Part shown: positions 1-11,418 of the stretch, piece after piece
Layout of the letters: every line of letters begins with the position of its first letter
Numbering within the stretch: position 1 is the first letter of the stretch
From: Hermodice carunculata
Taxonomy: Eukaryota > Annelida > Polychaeta > Eunicida > Amphinomidae
DNA: 64,000 bases
Reading direction: 5' to 3'
Assembly: GCA_964020975.1 (NCBI GenBank)
Contig: CAXHWN010002474.1
Coordinates: forward strand, 240,001-304,000
Position numbers and translations under genes: made by a program
Notes under the pieces: generated by a model
Database searches by the model: none
Told to the model about the DNA's origin: nothing
What the model saw: the letters and a program-made list of their open reading frames with translations, nothing else

Positions 1-778
1 GAAATCCCATATTACATACATATCAGGTAAAATTGGAAAAATTATTGGTATTATGAAGAAATTACGACATAGTGTGAGTAAAAAGATGCTTGTAAATCTA
101 TATTATGCTTTAGTGTACCCATATTATACTTACTGTAATATAACTTGGGCCAGTAACTGCCAAAGTAACCTTGATAGTTTGGTAAATTCACAAAAGAAAA
201 TACTTAGGGTAATAACTTTTTCACATTTCAATGCTTATACTGAACTTCTTTAATAGTCTAAGAATTACGAAATTTCAAAAATTAAATGGATTTTTAACAG
301 CTATATTTATGTTCAAAGTTGTACATGGACTACTTCCTGTTATTGTTCAGAATATTTTCTTCATGAATGTCGATGTACATACTCATGTTACACGTCAGAG
401 ATACAATTTTCATATTCTTCCTTGCCGAACTACTCTGTTGTTATTTTCTTTGAATTACCATGGATCTAATGTTTGGAATAACTTGCCATTGTATTTGCGT
501 CAGATTGCGAAGTTTGGTTTGTTAAAACGTAAACTTCGATTTTTTGTTCTAGAACAAGACTTTAATTAATTCATTTAAGATTAAATATAAATTTGCATAC
601 AGTTATGAACATGTATAATTACCCAGAATTCATTGTTGCTTATTTGAAATTATACACTTAATGTTGTTATCCACAGTTTACAGAGAGTTTATAAGCCCAT
701 TAGGGTTTCACTCTCTAATTTTCTCATATAATGTATTCCTATGTATCTCAATAAACTCGACTTGACTTGACTTGAAAC
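1..778 (+). mobile_element. 3' end of a CR1/L2-like LINE
   Basis: This is the last part of a LINE reverse-transcriptase ORF plus its 3' UTR. Two open stretches (53-253 and 231-569) read as the region after the RT palm: an LYYALVYPYYTYC motif followed by a W-ASN stretch, then FKVVHGLLP and NVWNNLPLYLR, a combination typical of Jockey/CR1-group LINEs. The frame changes once between about 240 and 255, so the copy is dead. After the stop near 568 comes an AT-rich UTR, ending at 758-778 in a short CTTGA microsatellite, the type of tail CR1/L2 elements use instead of poly(A). The 5' part lies outside the window. The tail abuts the middle of a family A repeat, so the LINE or the repeat truncates the other. 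Confidence 0.75.
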
Positions 779-3271
779 AGTAAATCCCGTGTCAGTTATT
801 CTGTGAATTAGCATTAGAATGCCCATTGACTTACATAGTAGTCAATAAGAAAGCTGCATTGACCGATAAGTACCCATATTGAAAATGCTTAAAAATCAGG
901 AATCCACAGCAGTGCCACCTAGTAAACAACTTTGTTTGACCCTTCCACAAGAACATATCCATCACATTTCAGCTTAATCTGAGTGACGGTTCTGAGAACA
1001 AGTGAAAAATAGCAAAACCATACCAAAACTCTTTAAAAAAATAGAAAAGATTGCAGTGCCACCTGGTGAACAAATTGGGAACTAGGTGTCCCTGGGAGTG
1101 TCTATGTACGATATCAAAGCAATTGGGTGAGCGGTTTCAGAGGTGAAGAGTTTTTAAGGTTTGCACCAAAAAAGAACAAAAATATTCATAAAAAAATCCA
1201 AAAATCAATGGAGCATAAACATTTGATCAAACTTGGTAGAGATCCACCCAATGCACATCTCCAGCAAGTTTGAAGTAAATCTGGCCAAAATTATTCAAAT
1301 TATAACCATTACAAGAAATTCCCCTGTTACACTTTCCTTTGAAATCTTTTATAAACTTTTAAGAATTTTGAAAAAAAAAAAAAATCATAAAAAAATCTAA
1401 AGTTCATTGGAACATGACCATTGGAACAAACTTGGTAGACACCCACCCAAGGTATATCCCCATCAAGTTTGAAGTAAATCTGGATGACGGTTTTGGAGAA
1501 CTTGAAAATATAAATTAGCATTAGAATTTCCATTGACTTACATGATGGTAATCAATAGGAAAGGTGCATTTTCTGAAAAGGAGCCGAATTGAAAAAATCG
1601 TTAAACATCAGGAATCCATAGCATTCCCACATAGTGAACGACATTGTTTCACCCTTCCACAAGGAACATATCCACCACGTTTAAGCTTAATCTGAGTGAC
1701 GGTTCTGGCGCAGAAGTCAAGAATAGCTATAACGCAAAACAAATCATAAAAAATTAAAAGAAAAAAAATGCAGCGCTACCTGGTGAACAAATTAAGAACT
1801 AGGAGTCCCTAGGTGTCTTTCTGTGTGACATTACAGCAATTGGGTAAGCAGTTTCGGAAATCTTTTAACATTTGCCCTAAAAAAGAACAAACAAGAGGGC
1901 TGTGTGAACAGCCCATGCTCAGCTGATCTTGAAGTTTGAAGTAAATCTGGCCAAAATTATTCAAGTTATAACCATTACAAGAAATTCCCATGTTAAACTT
2001 TCCTATCAAAACTTGTGTTAAGATTCTTGAAAAAAAAAAATCATAAAAAAAATCCAAAAATCACTGGAGCATGATCATTTGTACAACCTGGTAGAAACCC
2101 ACCCAAGGTACATTGCCACCAAGTTTGAAGTTAATATGTATGACGGTTTTAGAGAATAAGTAGAAAATGTGAATTAGCATAAGTATGCGCATGGAGTTCT
2201 ACAGTAATCAATAGGAAAGCTGCATTGACCGATAAGTACCCGAATTGAAAAAAAAAATCGTTAAAAATCAAGAATCTGCAGTATTCCCACAAAGTGAACA
2301 ACTTTGTTTGACCCTTCTACAAGGAACATATCCACCATGTTGCAGCTTAATCTGAGTGACGGTTCTGGAGAAGAAGTCAAATATAGCTATTACAAACAAA
2401 AATTCATACAAAAAAATAGAAAAAATTACAGGGCCACCTGGTGAACAAATTACGAACTAAGAGTACCAGGGAGTGTTCCTGTGTGATATCAAAGCAATTG
2501 GGTCAGTGTTTTTGGAGAAAAAGATTTTTTAAGATTTGTCCAAAAAAAAGAACAAAAAAATCATTAAAAATTTTAAAAATCACTGGACAGTGACCATTTG
2601 AACAAACATGGCAGAAACCCACCCAAGGTACATTGCCACCAAGTTTGAAGTTATTCTGGATGACGGTTTTGGAGAAGAAGTTGAAAATGTGAATTAGCAT
2701 TAGAATGCTCATTCACTTCAATAGTAATCAATAGGAAAGCTGCTTTGACCGATAAGTACCCGAACTGAAAAAATCGTTAAAAATCAGGAATCCGCAGGAT
2801 TCCTACATAGTGAACACCTTTGTTTGACCCTTCTACAAGGAACATATCCACAATGTTTCAGCTTAATCTGAGTGACGGTTCTGAAGAAGAAGCCGAAAAT
2901 AGCTATAACACACACAAATTCATAAAAAAAATAGGAAAAGCTTGCAGTGCCACCTGGTGAACAGATTTAGAACTAGGAGTACCAGGGAGTGTTCCTGTGT
3001 GATATCAAAGCAATTCGGTTAGCGGTTTCGGAGATATTTTAAGATTTGCCCAAAACAGAACAAAAGAAATTCATTAAAAATCCAAAAGTCACTGGACCAG
3101 GACCATTTTAAGAAACTTGGTCGAGACCCACCCAAGGCACATGTCCACCAAGTTTGAAGTGGATCTGGCAAATGGTTTTTGAGAAGTGGAAAAAAATGTG
3201 AATTGTGAATGGACGACAAATGCCCCCCCCCCCCCTCCTAAAAGCTTAGTGGCATTATCAGCTGAGCTAAA
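779..3271 (+). repeat. Family A Helentron-like repeat block, 5' part missing
   Basis: This block has about three to four degenerate copies of a roughly 0.7-kb composite core. Landmarks recur in fixed order: GTGAATTAGCATTAGAATG, AATCAATAGGAAAGCTGCAT, GAACATATCCACCA, GCCACCTGGTGAACAAATT, AAGAACAAAAAAATTCAT, then CCACCAAGTTTGAAGT. The right end reads TCAGCTGAGCTAAAAA, as in other family A copies, but its hairpin is decayed. The left end begins inside the element where the LINE tail stops. Short reading frames here are by-products of the repeat, not genes. Confidence 0.75.
1897..1935 (+). repeat. Isolated family A 5' terminus
   Basis: The first ~40 bases of a family A element (CAAGAGGGCTGTGTGAACAG, whose GGGCTGT/ACAGCCC arms form a hairpin) lie inside the core array and are fused directly to a downstream core motif (AAGTTTGAAGTAAATCTGG). 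This is either a nested insertion with a very large internal deletion or a template switch. Confidence 0.55.
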
Positions 3272-4174
3272 AATAGATGACACAATTGTGCTGGTTGCCC
3301 CTGTGGCTCAAAACAGGGATGACTGTACTCCGATTTGCGCACTTTCTTCACCCACCGCACAGACAATGGAAGCGTGGTTTCCCTTAGTGCCTTGCCACGT
3401 CCCTTCCCTCGGCCTCGCAGTCCCACTGCACCAAGCATAACACAACCGATTTACCTTTCCATCTTGTCTACTTCTTGAAAAAGCCTGTCCTAAGTGACCC
3501 ATAACCTATTTATATGCTAAAAATTATGATCGAAAAGACCCGACGAAACTAGTGACCAATGTTCCAAAATCAATCAGTCTTCCCCGCCATCATGTGTTTT
3601 GTGCCAATCTGTAACATCAATACACTAATTAAGCTTTTATTAAACAAAACTACTGCTCCATACTTTGTATCACAAGCTGGTAATTAAAATCCACTCATTG
3701 TTGTCGCCAGTCCACTATTTTCCTTCGGGCGCCCAGTAATGTGTCTTAATGTAAACACTGGTCAACACGTGCAAGTCCAGTTTTTCCTCGGTTTAATGGT
3801 TGACATCGACCATGTTGACATGTGATAGCCTCGTGGTGACCGCTGTCACAGGAATACAGCTTAGCTTCTCACAAATTGGCTCCTCACGATGCACCTCAAA
3901 CTTTATAAATTTTCACAGTAACTTGAATGTTTTGTCCCATTTTTTCTTATTAGGGATAGTTATTAAGAACATTGACACTAAATTCTAGCGCTGTGTGGTT
4001 GACTATAAACCTCCCCATATGACACAAAATTTATTTAAAACCATCAACACAAACTAGGGCAACTGTACCATTTCTGCAGTGGTCCTCTACAAAACTCTCA
4101 TGACTCTTAATTGATATAACTCCTGAACAGTAAAGTAAGGCTTTTTAAAAAAAAGACACAACACAACTTAAATA
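3272..4174. other. Mostly unassigned, locally GC-richer DNA
   Basis: No repeat family known from the rest of the window continues here. The part from 3290 to 3510 is richer in G+C and CpG than its surroundings. It holds a weak minus-strand first-exon candidate (3455-3502). From 3510 to 4174 I see nothing I can name. The segment separates the 3' end of the long minus-strand gene from the family A block. Confidence 0.3.
3455..3502 (-). CDS. Weak candidate first coding exon (MGHLGQAFSRSRQDGK)
   Basis: On the minus strand an ATG at 3502 opens sixteen codons that stop exactly at a good donor, GGAAAG|GTAAAT, giving a 48-nt phase-0 exon in a GC-richer patch. The peptide begins Met-Gly, but His at position 3 argues against N-myristoylation. 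No partner exon is recognisable to the left, where the DNA is repeat. It could be chance. It is listed because of the donor and the base composition. Confidence 0.18.
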
Positions 4175-4781
4175 AAACATGCCGAATGAACACTTTATTG
4201 GATCTTCTCACATGGTGCAAACTTAATTTGTTTCATTTCACACATAATCCAATGTTCTGTGGTGCATAGGTTATGTAACATGTAAACAAACAGGCTGGAT
4301 TTTCGCCATAAAAAAGATTAGATGTTATTTAAAGGTGCTGGCTACTGTTACCTTAAAATGTAGCCCTGAACAAACTTTTCATTAAACGCAAGTCAGCGTG
4401 GTACTAAATGTTTGGGCACAAGTGCAAAGTGAAATCAATTTTAATGAAAAATGATCTTATCTGATGAATTTATACAAAGCCATATGATACAATATAATAA
4501 TATTCTATGTGTTTGACAATTTTGTCCCAACCTGTAAGGCTTCTGTATTTGCATTTTATCAAACAATTATACCAAGTCAGAGTGCTTTGACTTTCCAAAG
4601 AATATCAATCAAAATATATATTTAATTTGCCCATGTAACAGTGTAAACTTTACTCTCAAGCAACTGTCACTGGCTGAAGGTCAACAAACAAACAGATACA
4701 TGTAACGACTTAGGCTGGCACTGCCACATTGCATTAATATTACATCAAAGGCTCCATCTAACTGCTATTGATACAAACACT
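4175..4781 (-). other. 3' UTR with poly(A) signal of the long minus-strand gene
   Basis: Downstream of the stop codon ending at 4782 there is about 590 nt of AT-rich, repeat-poor sequence leading to a canonical AATAAA on the minus strand (plus-strand TTTATT at 4194-4199). Cleavage would be expected around 4170-4180. Lack of repeats contrasts with most of the window and fits an exon under constraint. Confidence 0.5.
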
Positions 4782-4833
4782 CTAAAGCATTTCTTCGTCA
4801 TGATCAGTAGATCTGTGGCCATTGTGATCTTTC
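4782..4833 (-). CDS. Candidate terminal coding exon, minus-strand host gene
   Basis: The exon would start after AAAATATAAG| and read (AG)G-KDHNGHRSTDHDEEML-stop, with TAG at 4784-4782. The first base completes a split codon left by the 27-nt exon at 4944-4970, so the phases agree. The peptide is short, charged and Asp/Glu/His-rich, as in a disordered C-terminus. The acceptor lacks a strong pyrimidine tract, which is the main weakness. Confidence 0.45.
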
Positions 4834-4943
4834 CTTATATTTTTGTGGCAGGTCACTGTACTACGTCATTATGAGGTCACACTTCCTTCCCGTATGGTGA
4901 ATCCAGGCTGTACATGAATGTCAGTCTTGTGTCAGTAGCTCAC

Positions 4944-4970
4944 CTTTTGAAAATTTTATCACTTTCGTCC
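4944..4970 (-). CDS. 27-nt candidate microexon, minus-strand host gene
   Basis: It is flanked by a good acceptor (TTTTCAATTTCAG|) and a near-perfect donor (AAAAG|GTGAGC). The frame reads (g)DESDKIFK and ends with two bases of a codon that the exon at 4782-4833 completes. Nine codons long, it is acidic like the 48-nt exons at 11.9-13.4 kb. It requires an incoming phase not supplied by the candidate exon at 6073-6170, so another exon may be missing. Confidence 0.45.
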
Positions 4971-5004
4971 CTGAAATTGAAAATTGGGATCTACAGCATT
5001 GTTA

Positions 5005-5600
5005 GATATATCAATTTCATCCACAACATCATTTATGATTTTATCAATTCTGTCCACAGAGTCCTTAAATTTACCAATTTCCTCCACAGAATTTGAATTC
5101 TGTCCACAAAATCTTCAAAGCTTTCCAATTTTGACCAAACAATCCATTTTTTTTAATCAAATGTGCACCAAATTGAAAAACATATCATGTAATCCATTAT
5201 GTTATCCAATTCTGTGCACAAAATTGGAAGAACATTTCACAAAATCCGTAGCTTACTCAATTTCATGCACACAATTGTTAGAGAACACATGTAACCATTT
5301 TGTTCATTGAAATCTAAATATACAGCAAAACCTGTCCTTGTGGGCACCTCTATAATGCTGACTCCTGTATAATGTGGACAATTACATCCAGGACCCAAAG
5401 GTCAATTTCTTGTTAAAAACACCTGTCTATTGTGGACACCTGCCAACTGTGGACACTTTTTGCCAGTCCCAGAGGTGTCCACAATAGTCAGGTTTCACTG
5501 TTATACAATTGTCAATAAAATCATCAAGTTCCTCAATTTTGTACAAAAAATCACAAAAACTACCTCAGTTTTGTCCATGAAATTTGTAATATGTGACGTT
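5005..5600 (-). repeat. Degenerate ~40-bp repeat with coiled-coil-like minus-strand reading
   Basis: Plus-strand units of the form CAATTCTGTCCACAGAAT recur every 38-45 bases from about 5010 to 5295 and again at 5515-5600, split by the MITE at 5323-5500. Read on the minus strand, a stretch around 5010-5090 encodes heptad-like VEEIGKFKDSVDRIDKII with regularly spaced Ile/Val and acidic residues. Frames do not stay open across units. This is either a decayed coiled-coil exon or minisatellite; I cannot separate the two. Confidence 0.4.
5323..5500. mobile_element. Mariner-type MITE
   Basis: The termini are inverted: the left end reads CAGCAAAACCTGTCCTTGTG and the reverse complement of the right end reads CAGTGAAACCTGACTATTGT. 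TA lies outside the left end (5321-5322) and next to the right end, as expected for a Tc1/mariner target. The interior has repeated GTGGACA motifs and no ORF. The element splits the ~40-bp repeat array described at 5005-5600. Confidence 0.6.
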
Positions 5601-5639
5601 TTGAACTCTAGCGTGCCAAGTGTAACAGCTTAAAATTTC

Positions 5640-6072
5640 TGAGAGATCCATGATGTTATCACAGGGGCTTTCCCATGCCTAATTTAGGGCTGAATGTGGC
5701 CAGGTTCAAGTCCCAATCAATATTAGTCAAATTATGAAGATTTCAAAATTGATCAACTCAATCCAGTAATTTTCATTTCTAAATGGCCCGAATTGTTTCC
5801 CCAAAACAAAATAAAAAGACCCAGTTTCCAAATGCTTACACCACTAACCCCTTTTAACTTCAACCCCAAAATGTACTACAGCATGTCTGTATAAACTGAA
5901 ATAGACTTTTTACCTGTCACTTATCTTAGCATTTATATTCTCTCTATTGCCAATATTATCTCTCTCCAAATACAGTGTGTTTTGTTCTTTTATACTAGAT
6001 TACAAAGATGATGAATTAAGGTTTAACAATCAGTTTGCTTATTGATCTATTTTCCGGTAATTATGTCTGCAC
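5640..6072. other. Unassigned intronic-looking DNA
   Basis: AT-rich, with no open frame of interest and no repeat that recurs elsewhere in the window. It probably lies in an intron of the minus-strand gene. Confidence 0.3.
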
Positions 6073-6170
6073 CTGAACCCAGACATTCTGTTTTCCTTGG
6101 AGTTCTTTCTTTCCTCTTTCTGGTTTCTTCCACTGTCTGGAGATTTTCTTCAACACCGCAAGAACAACAT
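6073..6170 (-). CDS. Candidate 98-nt exon, minus-strand host gene
   Basis: The boundaries are CACATATTTCCACAG| and TTCAG|GTGCAG. Two frames are open throughout. The more protein-like one reads CCSCGVEENLQTVEE followed by TRKRKERTPRKTECLGS, which contains a basic nuclear-localisation-like cluster; the other reads DVVLAVLKKISRQWKK and onward. Neither leaves the phase needed by the 27-nt exon at 4944-4970, so an exon is missing or this one belongs to another transcript. Confidence 0.35.
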
Positions 6171-6579
6171 CTGTGGAAATATGTGGAAACATTGGATTTG
6201 TGAATAACTTGTGCCTCTATCTTGAAGAATTAGATGTTCAAATTTATACAAATTACGGGCAATAAAAATTTCAAAAGCTTCCCAGCTTCCAAACTAAAGC
6301 AGAGATGCACGAAATTCAAACTTACACATAAGTTTGTGACACCTGGCAATCTAGCAGACAATATATATAATTTGTATGGTTTTAAATTATGTTCACTTGT
6401 GGCCTTGGAAAATTTAAATCATGAATACCTTCGAAACTATTATGGAGAGAGGGTTGGATCAAAATTCAATTTATATGTTTGTGAGATAACCACATCCAAT
6501 GAACCAAAGTTGTAGCATTTTGATTTATGCCAATTAGGCGGCGCATACAAAAAATTTAAATTTTGAATATCTCAACAAG

Positions 6580-7115
6580 AGGCCCATGACCCTAATGCTC
6601 TGCTAACAACCATCACCAAAAAATTATTTCCTGAAATGCATTTCCTCCCCGACCTTGAAAAATTGATCAAGGTCATCCAGATTATGCAATATCAAACTTA
6701 AATAAGCATCAAACCCCATAATTACTGGCCCACGGTGACCCAAAAGTAGGTTACCAAGTACAGTTTTATGTAGAATGTAATCAAGTGTAATTTTGATCTG
6801 GAGGCTCAGTTCCCTTTGCCATTTATGTCCCAGCTACACCATGCCATTACAAAGTCACCTCTTTCAAATTTACAGGCATGGTGACCTAACAAATATAGGT
6901 AAAGGTCACTGATATCACATAACATTCAAGCATTTGACATGGTCTATTACTTTTCCAGATGTGGAATTTAATATCTTAAAATACATTTTGGCTCATAATT
7001 TGTCAAATTATAGGTGGCAACACTAGTATCATTAGCAGCTAAGATTTTGACACCCCCCATAACCCCATGCTGGAGCATGACCATTTGAACAAACTTGGTA
7101 GAGACGCACCCAAGG
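6580..7115 (+). repeat. Family F Helentron-like fragment
   Basis: It begins CAAGAGGCCCATGACCC followed by GCTCTGCTAA, a 5' end like family E. The body (CCTTGAAAAATTGATCAAGGTCATCC, then GTGACCCAAAAGTAGGTT) recurs diverged at 43.2-43.7 kb and 50.3-50.6 kb, and GGCTCATAATTTGTCAAATT recurs at 23.8 kb. The right side runs into a short family A core piece (7060-7115). Confidence 0.5.
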
Positions 7116-7119
7116 TCAC

Positions 7120-7627
7120 ATGTAAGCTTCAAAAATGTGCAGTGTTACAATGGCTACAATTTGAGCCCAACATGATCACAAATGGATAAAAATTGACCAA
7201 GTTATGGCATAGAAAAGCTACCACCGAAAGTGGCCTTTGATCTTGAGAGGACCTCTACCTGAAGTGAACCATGACCTTTAAAATGACATTTTGGCCTAAA
7301 ATTGACCTCGACATTTGAGATGACCTTTGCCTTGCTATAATCAAACTCCTATACACTTGGGACCACATCTACTATAGTATATAAGATATTGAAGATTTAA
7401 AACTTTACTTAGCCCTCATTTGCATAATTTTGAAAATCATGACTTATCATTACAAAAAGGCAAATCTCCATCTATAGTAGTATAATTGTGCTGAGTTTGG
7501 AGTTTGTATGTGTAATACTTTTCAAATAAAAGGTTGGACAAATTTGCCTGTAAAGAAAGGAGCCAAGGAAGAAAGGAAGGAAATAATTCCTAGAAAAACA
7601 ATATGTCTGTGTTGGCACACAGACATA
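7120..7627 (+). mobile_element. Family B Helentron-like 3' part
   Basis: The ~145-bp core of family B (AATGTGCAGTGTTACAAT, then TTGAGCCCAACATGATC, then TGGATAAAAATTGACCAAG) is followed by a purine-rich run and the family 3' hairpin, ATGTCTGTGT-TGGC-ACACAGACAT, ending at about 7626. The next family B copy starts immediately afterwards. Confidence 0.6.
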
Positions 7628-8119
7628 GCTAGAAAAGAAGGTTTGCTTCACAGCAAATATGTCTGGGTGCCTTCAAAATGAAAATAGTTTGAAATGCTAC
7701 ACTTTGCCATTGTTCAACATAATCTAAATTTTGTGTATTAACCTAATTTTATAAAGTAAAATGCCGCAACTTTGGTTCTTCCTTCATTGGATGTGGCCCT
7801 GTCACTAACTTATAAAATAAAGTTTCAATGGAACTACTGTCTATAATAGTTTGAAGCTTTTCAACATTTTAATTTTGAGTATTTGCCTAATTTGCGTAAA
7901 TTGGAAACCTGCAACTTTGGTTTATGGCTCACTGGATGGGGCTTTGCCACAAACCAATAAATTAAAGTAGGAATGGCACTTCTATCCATACTAGTTTTGA
8001 AGCTATTCAAGATTTACATTTTGCATGTTCCCCTTATTTGCATAAATTAAAATCCTACAACTTTGGTCCATGGTTCATTGGACGCAGCTTTGCCAGAAAC
8101 CTAAAAATAGAAGTCGGGA

Positions 8120-8786
8120 TGGTATGTCTACATACATGTATAATAGTCTTAGTCATGGTGCACTGACAGCTCTGTCCAGCACTAGTGGGAACTATAGCTT
8201 GCCTGGTACATATGGCAGCATGGAGCAGATCTGTTCCTGCATGAACAGAAAGATTATCTGTATTTTATTCAGAACCTCATTACATAGTTGTTGGGATCCC
8301 CCCCCCCCCCCTCGCCCCCCAATTTGCTACAAGACCCGAACCTTCCAAATCATACACCTGCCTAACATGCATGGCTAGAAGGCTGTCTATGAAACAGGTT
8401 CAAGCTCATTTATTATGAATGCAAAATGGTTGCCTAGCACCATGAAGGCCTATGTAGCAGTAGGAGCCCTGGATATTTGTGTATTGTTGGGAAATTCTGT
8501 TAACTTAGCATACATTAAAATTCACTTTTGTTTGCATGCTATAGGATTTACCAGTTGTCTCAAACCTATATGTATAAGTTAGAACTTTGTGTCTATCTAT
8601 AATACTTTTGAAGATATAGAGCTTTTAAAATTTTAATTGCCCCTCATTTGCATAATTTTAATCATCATGACTATTCCACACCAAAAGGCAAAATTTCATT
8701 GGTAGGTCAGTCACCATGGCAAGTTTGGTGGTTTGGGGAATAATAGTATTTTAGAAGAACTCCCGACAAATTTGGGTGCCATGGAA
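8120..8786. other. Unassigned stretch with a C-homopolymer
   Basis: A poly-C run lies near 8290-8320. The rest is AT-rich and I cannot place it, apart from TTGCCCCTCATTTGCATAAT-like motifs shared with family B spacers. Confidence 0.3.
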
Positions 8787-9207
8787 TAGAGCTGGGACAA
8801 TATATCTAAAAACCCAAATACCATGGTAATAAGCCTGTACCGAACTGTACTGTGATATGACCCTTGTGCATCAAATTTTCATGATACAATAAAAAAAAGT
8901 TCCATTTTATCATGACATGAATTTCGTGTGAAGAAATTTACGAAAATCATTCCTGTATGGAGATAAACAGCCAATAAAATACATAATCACAGCATACATT
9001 ATCGATTCATTGCAGATTTCATGTAGAAACAGCAGAGTGATGTATCAAAACACAAGCGCACAGGCTGTGATACTGACTGTTGCATGTAAATTCAAAGAGT
9101 GTGATCACTTCGTACACTCTCATGATATATCATGACTCATATCGTGATACATGGCTCTGTCTCGAAAAGTATCATGATACAGAAAACAGTAATGATACCC
9201 AACCCTA
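8787..9207. mobile_element. hAT-type MITE with 8-bp target duplication
   Basis: CCATGGAA occurs immediately outside both ends (8779-8786 and 9208-9215), the 8-bp duplication length of hAT elements. The left terminus is TAGAGCTGGG; the right terminus, reverse-complemented, is TAGGGTTGGG. The 421-bp interior has no ORF. It interrupts family B sequence: the right flank resumes at GGAAAAACAATATGTCTGGG. Confidence 0.7.
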
Positions 9208-9242
9208 CCATGGAACGCGAGGAAAAACAATATGTCTGGGTT

Positions 9243-9432
<190 letters not shown>

Positions 9433-9745
9433 CTGGGTGCCTTCAAATTGAGAACAGTTTGAAATGCTACACTTTACCATTGTTTAAAATAACCTTAATT
9501 TTGTTCTTGGTTCATTTGATGTGGCCATGTCATAAACTTATAAAATGAAGTTTAAATGAAACTAGTATCTATAATTGTTTTGAAGCTTTTCAAAAAAAGA
9601 AAGAAAAAACAAAGAAAAAAAGGAAAGAAGGAAAGAAAGAATTAATTCCTAGAAAAACAATATGTCTGTGTTGGCACACAGACACAATTCCTTGAAAAAC
9701 AATATCTCTGTTTTTGCACACAGACATGCTAAAGAATTCCTAGAA

Positions 9746-11231
9746 CAAGAGGGCTGTGTGAACAGCCCGTGCCTCAGCTGATCTTGACATTCATCACACT
9801 TGCAGCTCTATGAACTTGGGAAAGGATCAAGGACACCATGTTCTGAGTAAGTCTGACCTTTATAGAACACTTACATGTGCAACATGAAAGTTCAAGTAGT
9901 TCTCAAGTTATAGTGAAGAGTAAAATTCATGTATGTTGCACTGTGACCCCAGAAACGAGGTCAAGGTCATTCATGTACTGTCTCAGCATGACTTTCATAC
10001 AAAAACATTAACATGTGCAGCATCACAGAACTAACTCAAAACAGATCTCAAGTTATCAAGTAAACAGTAAATTTCGTGTCAGTTGTCCTGTGAATTAGCA
10101 TTAGAATGCCCATTGGCTTACATAGTAATCAACAGGAAAGCTGCATTGAACAATAAGTACCCGAATTGAAAATCCTTAAAAATTAGAAAAAAATTGCAGC
10201 ACCACCTGGTGAACAAATTGGGAACTAAGTGTGCCCGGGAGTGTCTATGTACGATATCAAAGCATTTGGGTGAGCGGTTTCAGAGGTGAAGAATTTTTAA
10301 GGTTTTCCCCAAAAAAGAACAAAAAAAATCATAAAAAATCCAAAAATCAATAGAGCGTGACCATTTGAACACACTTGGCAGAGATCCACCCAAGGCACAT
10401 CCCCACCAAGTTTGAAGTAAATCTGGTCAATATTAATAAAGTTATGACCATTACAAGAAATTCCCATGTTAAACTTTCCTATTAAAACTTTTGTTGAGAT
10501 TTTTTAAAAAAATCAAAAAAAAATCCAAAATTCATTGGAACATGACCATTGGAACAAACCTGGTAGACGCCCACCCAAGGTACATTGCCACCAAATTTGA
10601 AGTAAATCTGGCTGACAGTTTTGGAGAAGAAGTCTAAAATGTGAATTAGCATTAGAATGCCCATTGACTTACATATTAATCAATAGGAAAGCTGCATTGA
10701 CCAATAAGTACCGGAATTGAAAAAATCGTTTAAAATCAGGAATCCGCAGCATCCCCACATAGTGAACAACTTTGTTTGATCCTTCTACAAGGAACATATC
10801 CACCATGTTTCAGCTTAATCTGAGTGACGGTTCTGGAGAAGAAGTCGAAAATAGCCATAACACACAAAAATTCATAAAATATCAGAAAAAAATTGCAGCC
10901 CCACCTGGTGAACAAATTAAGAACTAGGAGTCCCAGGGAGGTTTCCTATGTGATATCAAAGCAATTGAGTGAGCGGTTTTGGAGAAGAAGAATTTTTAAG
11001 ATTTACCCAAAAAAGAACAAAAAAATTCATTAAAAATCCAAAAATCACTGGACTGTGACCATTTGCACAAACTTGGTAGAGACCCACTCAAGGCACATCT
11101 CCACCAAGTTTGAAGTGGATCTGGCTGACGGTTTTTAAGAAGAAGTCGAAAATGTGAATTGTGGACGAGGGACGGACGACGGACGACGGACCCTCACAAA
11201 ACCTCAGCTGACTGACAAGTCAGCTGAGGTA
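9746..11231 (+). mobile_element. Family A Helentron-like element, both ends present
   Basis: The 5' end is CAAGAGGGCTGTGTGAACAG with GGGCTGT/ACAGCCC arms. The 3' end is a 10-bp-arm hairpin (TCAGCTGACT/AGTCAGCTGA) followed by GGTAAAAA, preceded by a GACGGACG microsatellite at 11162-11192. Between them are a unique 330-bp leader (with CTTGACATTCATCACACTTG and GAACTTGGGAAAGGATCAAG) and about two core units. There is no ORF and no Rep/helicase, so it is non-autonomous. The flanks TTCCTAGAA and AAAACTATGTCTG fit an insertion into a family B 3' end (CCTAGAAAAACAATATGTCTG in other copies) without target duplication. Confidence 0.75.
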
Positions 11232-11235
11232 AAAA

Positions 11236-11418
11236 CTATGTCTGTGTTGACACACAGACATAATTAATAACTCTGTACCACTGCACATTTTTTATTTACA
11301 TGTGACCTCTAAAAGTCCAAGGTCATTTGGACCTTCAAAATTCTCATCCAGTCACAAATCAGCAAATTTCCATCCAATTCTTATCAGACAGATTTGCATT
11401 GATGCAAATCTTTTCTAG
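11236..11418 (-). mobile_element. Short reversed family B element
   Basis: It runs from the 3' hairpin ATGTCTGTGT-TGAC-ACACAGACAT at 11238-11261 through about one core unit (ACATGTGACCTCTAAAAGTC) to a 5' end read in reverse as AGATTTGCATTGATGCAAAT then CTTTTCTAG. Both termini are present within 183 bp, so this is a minimal copy. Confidence 0.6.

Noticed and set aside
3019-3283. Several overlapping minus-strand ORFs
   Set aside because: They are shadows of family A core plus a C-homopolymer.
5702-5725. GGTTCAAGTCCC resembling a tRNA T-loop
   Set aside because: No acceptor stem, D-arm or anticodon arm fits around it.
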